Shown here one piece after another: positions 58,356 through 64,000 of a stretch of DNA of 64,000 bases. The number at the start of each line of letters is the position of its first letter. Position 1 is the stretch's first letter. The position numbers and the translations under genes are program-made. Origin of the DNA: Apiospora phragmitis (Eukaryota > Ascomycota > Sordariomycetes > Amphisphaeriales > Apiosporaceae); assembly GCA_038363925.1 (NCBI GenBank), contig JAQQWL010000013.1, positions 434,001 through 498,000 of the forward strand, given 5' to 3'. Under the pieces are notes generated by a model. It saw only the letters and a program-made list of their open reading frames with translations. It was not told where the DNA came from and did no database searches.

Positions 58356-60504
58356 TTACATGTTTTCCTCAACCCATTGTTCCAGCCGATCGACCAAGTC
58401 AGCCTTTCGTCCCTTCGTTTCCAGGCTGCGAGCTGCCAGGACCTCTTTGAGTTCAGTAACCTTCATCTTGGAGATATCACCCGAGTTGACCAGCTTCTTC
58501 AAGGCTGCATCAGTCGTGGTTGAGCCGCCCTCCTCGTCATTCTTCTTACTGGCTGTCGCTGTCTTTGTTCTCTTCTTCGGGCGAGGTTCATCATCATCCT
58601 CGCCATCAGGCTCCCGCTTGACGGCCTTTTCCTCCTGGTGCTTAGCCAATGCTTCATTGGCTACCTCTGCCCACTCCTGAAGGTAACCTCCTGTAGAAGA
58701 CAACACATGTCAGTATACGTTCTGCAAAGAAACCCACACTAGGGATGTATTCGAGCGCAAGATTCGTGTAACTCACCCGCCCGCTTGCTGATGGCCTTAT
58801 TCTTGGGCAGAGTAGCGTCGTCTGCTTTCTCTGGGACTTCCTCCTCCAGAGCTAAGGCTTGCAAAATCTTGTAGTGCCATTGCAGAGCTGGGTTGGGATA
58901 TCTATGAGGCTCGTATAATCCTGGGGCATCTGCAATTGCCCCGTAACCTTGTTCATCTTGTCTGTTAGTTCATTCGTAGTTCGCACTACCTTCAGTTCGG
59001 GTCCAGCCCGAACGTCATCGGCGAATGGAAAGGGATAGAGCCATAGGCCCGCAGGAAGATACGGAGTTCCCGACTTTTCGTCCGACTGGGTTCTTGAAGG
59101 GATAATGGCAACAAGCTGAGGGTTCGCATTCGTACGCGCAATATGCCATGCAATGCCAACCTTCTTGGACTTGAGCAGCTTCTTCCATAGCGCCGAAAAC
59201 ACACGCGTCGAGCCTACATAGCCTTCCTCGCTGGGATAGATGAAGATGGATTTCTTGATGGCCATCCAGAATTTGAGCAGAGACCGATCTTTGAAACCGA
59301 TGATCCTAATGGTTTTCTCGCCAAACTTTTTGACTTCGGCCTGCTCCTCTGGGCTGAAGTAGACGTACTCGCCCCCGAATTTGTACGCCTTCTTGATTTC
59401 CCCCTTTTCGACGTCGCGTATGCTACCTTTCTCAGTTCGCGCTGTCTCGCCGACAGCAATCTGGGCCTTCTCGCCATCTAACCAGACGTAGCAGTTCCTT
59501 GCAGGTACCTGCCTTTGAAACAGGTTGTAGCCCTTGACAGATATGGTAAGACCTGGCCCAATCTCAAAGGGCATGTTCGAGAAGTAAGCACGCTTTGGTG
59601 TCTTCTTGGCGTCGATGTTCTTGATCAGTGATTTGAGGAGAGTCAAGCCATCATTGCCAGACTTGGACTCTAAGACCGTCTCCGGGTCGGTGAGTTCGGC
59701 CATTGGGTCCTTAAATATAATATCCTAAGAAGAAATCAATAACCGTCATTATTCTTCGCCATGGATGGGAGCGCTTACATTCCAAAACTTGCTGAGGTCG
59801 AACGTGCTATCCTGATGACCAATTGGGAAGAGAGTGATAAACACACCCAGATCGTACAAGTCTTTGGCGCGTACCGCGGCAGCCTCGTTCACTTTTTTGT
59901 CATCCATGTGAGGGTTATCATTGTCGGTAATGATGAAGACTCTCCGGGAACCAAAGTTAGGTGCCTTGGTTGCGAAGATCTGATTGGCACAAAATAGGAC
60001 GTCCTTGATATTGATTGGCTCCTTGGATGGGACCAAGACCTCTTCGGAGTCTTCGCCGTCCTCTACGAGACTCTTCAGCTTCTTCACATCATCAGCAGCC
60101 GGAACATCGAGCGGTACGTATACGTAACAGTGCGGATAGCCCCAGCTGCCGCGGTCTTCTTCCTCGTCCATGGACTTGGTCTTTTCCGTATTGAAAAGAA
60201 GAATCCCCATCATATCTTTGGGATTGGAGATGATTCGCTGCTGCATGATTTGGTAGGCACATTTAAGAGCGGCAGTCAGGCCACTGTCCGTGTCGGCCTT
60301 CTTGTCATCTGAGGGGGGCGGTGCCTTCATCATAGTCTTGCTAACATCAATGGCAAATAGCAGCGCATCTTTCTGGGACTTGTAAACCTGCAATTGCGTC
60401 AGTCCGTCTTTTCAAGGCAAGGATGTGGGAGATGAAAGACTCACATCCTCGTCAATATCATCCTCTTCCGGCTCATGGCCATCTTGGTTATGATGATAAC
60501 TCAT
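58356..60504 (-). CDS. KU70: Ku70 subunit of the Ku heterodimer
   Basis: Exons 60445-60504, 59779-60387, 58777-59724 and 58356-58690, about 650 residues; introns 60388-60444, 59725-59778 and 58691-58776 all have GT-AG ends (GTGAGT, GTAAGC, GTGAGT donors). Ku70 with Ku80 forms the ring that binds DNA ends in non-homologous end joining and protects telomeres. Visible parts: acidic N-terminus [20 protein letters not shown]; von Willebrand-like alpha/beta domain ([12 protein letters not shown], near 35; [11 protein letters not shown] near 175); beta-barrel core ([58 protein letters not shown]); helical arm; and a C-terminal SAP domain ([30 protein letters not shown], near 605-645). One base appears missing in the G4 run 58923-58926, after which the family motif ([22 protein letters not shown]) reads cleanly. 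Confidence 0.95.
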
Positions 60505-61347
60505 GATGACGTTCCCAGTGCAAGGGGTATGATCTCAGATGGTATGGCTCAAGACTCGGAGAGCTGGAAGAAATGAGGCGGCATTGGGTGATTTTGGTCG
60601 GTAAGCAATCTCAAACGATGTCTGTCCAGGTTCTTATTTATTATCAACCCTATCGGTGATGGCCAGTGAGGACATGAGGCACCTACACGCTTGCCAGGGA
60701 TACTAGGCAGCCACCGCGTCCGGGCCAGTGGAGCCAACTTCTACTAACACGAAAGCACCTGACTTTGAAAGCACAGGCCATTACTTGAACCAATTACTCT
60801 CGAATCTCGATGACCAACTGCAGCTATGCAATTGGAGAATGCGGGCATTGGTGGTAGTTCAGAGAGACATTCTCTGACAGTTTGATATCGGTATGGGGAA
60901 ATACTAATGCACTTCACTGAACGATATAGCTATACCCCGGAAGAGCAATCCAATTTGATCATGCTGGCAATTGCCCCATCTTGTTGTCCATCTTCAGATC
61001 TCGCAGAGCTACTAGATCCGTCAAGATCGGCACTCGTAGGTAGCAGCACCATTAGTGTATGATTTCCCAGTGGATGCTCGGCGTCTCGGTGCCTGTCTTA
61101 AAACGACATCAGCTACCACCATAGCCCACCAACCACGTACCGTGTATTGCCGGCCATGACCCTCACGTTTTATTCTCGAGTAGTGGGATGATCATCCATC
61201 GTGACATTTCCCCCATCCTTGCCAGCTTTCCCAACTGAATTGATAATACCTCTCGTTTGACTTGTCGACCTTCAGCTGACTTAGAGTTGCCTGCCTTGCC
61301 AATTGCTGCTTCTTTTAGGTTCCAGGTTCTGCCTGCAACTCGACAGC
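60505..61347. other. Divergent KU70-HEM15 intergenic region
   Basis: About 840 bases between divergently transcribed KU70 (-) and HEM15 (+). No gene seen. The bases before 61348 are the pyrimidine-rich HEM15 leader. Both promoters should lie here. Confidence 0.55.
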
Positions 61348-62785
<1,438 letters not shown>

Positions 62786-64000
62786 CGGAAACCACTTCTT
62801 GCCTTTTGGTTTCACATGGCATCCTGTCCCCCAAGTACTTGTAGTTGTCGATCATGGGGATATGCCCAATGCCATTCGACTTTCTGCATAGGACGAAGGG
62901 AAGCACTTCTGGCAGTGGTATCCATAATGCTGACGCTATTGTGCTTGGTATCACTGATAAATGCAGTGTGTCCAGTTGGCTTGATTAATTTGCCGACTAA
63001 AGAATATCCCTACCAATGAGAGGGCATAGGTAGGTAAGCTGATAAGTGCCACATCCCAGCGGACAGGATAAGCAACGAGCCTGAGTGTAGTGTAGTGCGA
63101 CAGTCAGTCACAGTGTCCGTACTACCCCACGCTTCATACTCTCCCACGCAGCTTTGCATCTTCGTTGCGTCATTGATTTGAAATGCGATTTGTGTCTTTG
63201 CGACTGCGACGCTACGTGGCCGTGATCTCACAGCAGAACAAATACCTACTTGTATGCAGGTAACCAACGTAACGCAGGTCTGTGGACAAAGCTGTGTTCG
63301 TGGGTTTTATTTCGGCGATCATTGTTTCTTACGCTGTACTACATACATGTGCGTATGAAGTTCGTGGAGAGGCGATGTCGCTGATTGTTGAGGCAGAGAC
63401 AGCCGCTGAAGCAGGATGTACCTTGAAACCATTCCGTGGCTTATCCCAGCAAATCCGATAGGACCAGAAGGCCGTGCCCCTGAACCGCCTGTAGATTTGG
63501 GCCAAGCTGCCACGTTCACGGTAGCCTACAGGGGTGAACGTGGCTCATTGCCAGCCATCGCAACAAAGGTTTTCCTCGATATCGGCTTGTTCCTTCACGG
63601 ACGAGGAGAGACGAGATAAGCCTTTTGATGGGTAATCTGAAGATGTTACGTCCGTCCGGCATTGCTCAACCCATACCTGGAGCTCGGAGCTGGGCACGCG
63701 GTACATATGTAGATTAATAACGCTGGAAAAGTAGGGATTCCAGGTAACCTGGGACAATGTCAGTCTAGCGTTTCGTTTCGCTGCTGTTTCCTGTCTCCCC
63801 GGTTCGCCAGCTTAATAATAGAAGAAGGCCGATTATCAGTTTGGTTTGTCCGTAAAGTCCGTTCGGTTGATTGGCTTTGCTTACATGTTGGAGCACTTGT
63901 GCTGCGTTACTGGATTACTGGCGGCATCCACCCACACCAAATGCCCCCCCCCCCCAGTCTTGACGCTAAAGTGGTGGCCGGCCCCTTGTTCTCGGTGCTT
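62786..64000. other. Right-edge intergenic, no gene seen; poly-C tract
   Basis: 3' flank of HEM15 to the window end. Only short frames without family resemblance. A C12 tract lies at 63944-63955; a nearby gene may start beyond the edge. Confidence 0.5.
63944..63955. repeat. C12 homopolymer tract
   Basis: Twelve consecutive C in the sequence. Similar tracts occur at 26233-26243 and about 16959-16968; their true lengths are doubtful given the frame breaks seen in shorter runs. Confidence 0.8.

Overview
The window looks like nuclear DNA of a filamentous ascomycete (Pezizomycotina), probably a Sordariomycete. Evidence: short GT-AG introns of about 50-210 nt with CTGAC/CTAAC-type branch sites, GC-rich third positions in exons, fungal two-subunit fatty acid synthase genes, a highly reducing polyketide synthase (HR-PKS), and fungal-specific families (2EXR, MARVEL-like, Zn2Cys6, PQ-loop, R3H-associated). 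I could not place it to genus. I see no rRNA gene, standard tRNA gene, CRISPR array or intact transposon.

Layout. 1-10 kb: a small four-helix membrane protein (+), a 2EXR protein (+), a tRNA-like/SINE-like remnant (-), an R3H protein (-) and a PQ-loop membrane protein (-). 10-16 kb: a WD40 protein resembling WRAP53/Swt21 (+) and an XPF/HhH-type protein that may be a Zip2/SHOC1-like meiotic factor (-). 16-28 kb: a MARVEL-like membrane protein (+), a complete HR-PKS (KS-MAT-DH-MT-ER-KR-ACP, -) and a secreted Cys-rich protein (-), with no recognisable tailoring enzyme. 28-35 kb: an ankyrin remnant (+), a bZIP factor (-) and a long gene-poor stretch. 35-51 kb: the two fatty acid synthase subunit genes, FAS2 (alpha, -) and FAS1 (beta, +), head to head across a 3.9-kb intergenic region. 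51-64 kb: guanine deaminase (+), a large Zn2Cys6 regulator (-), KU70 (-) and ferrochelatase HEM15 (+).

How the genes work together: the FAS pair is the clearest functional unit, since the alpha and beta chains form one alpha6-beta6 megasynthase and the divergent arrangement suits co-expression. The HR-PKS appears solitary, so its product and release mechanism cannot be read from its neighbours. The other genes are mostly housekeeping (purine salvage, heme synthesis, end joining, RNP biogenesis).

A warning for anyone using this annotation: nearly half of the clear genes, including FAS1, FAS2 and KU70, need one or more single-base frame corrections, mostly at or beside homopolymer runs. When these are counted, each gene becomes one frame of the length I expect for its family. 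The simplest reading is uncorrected assembly indels, not decay. Gene models below give the exons I infer and the place of each frame break.
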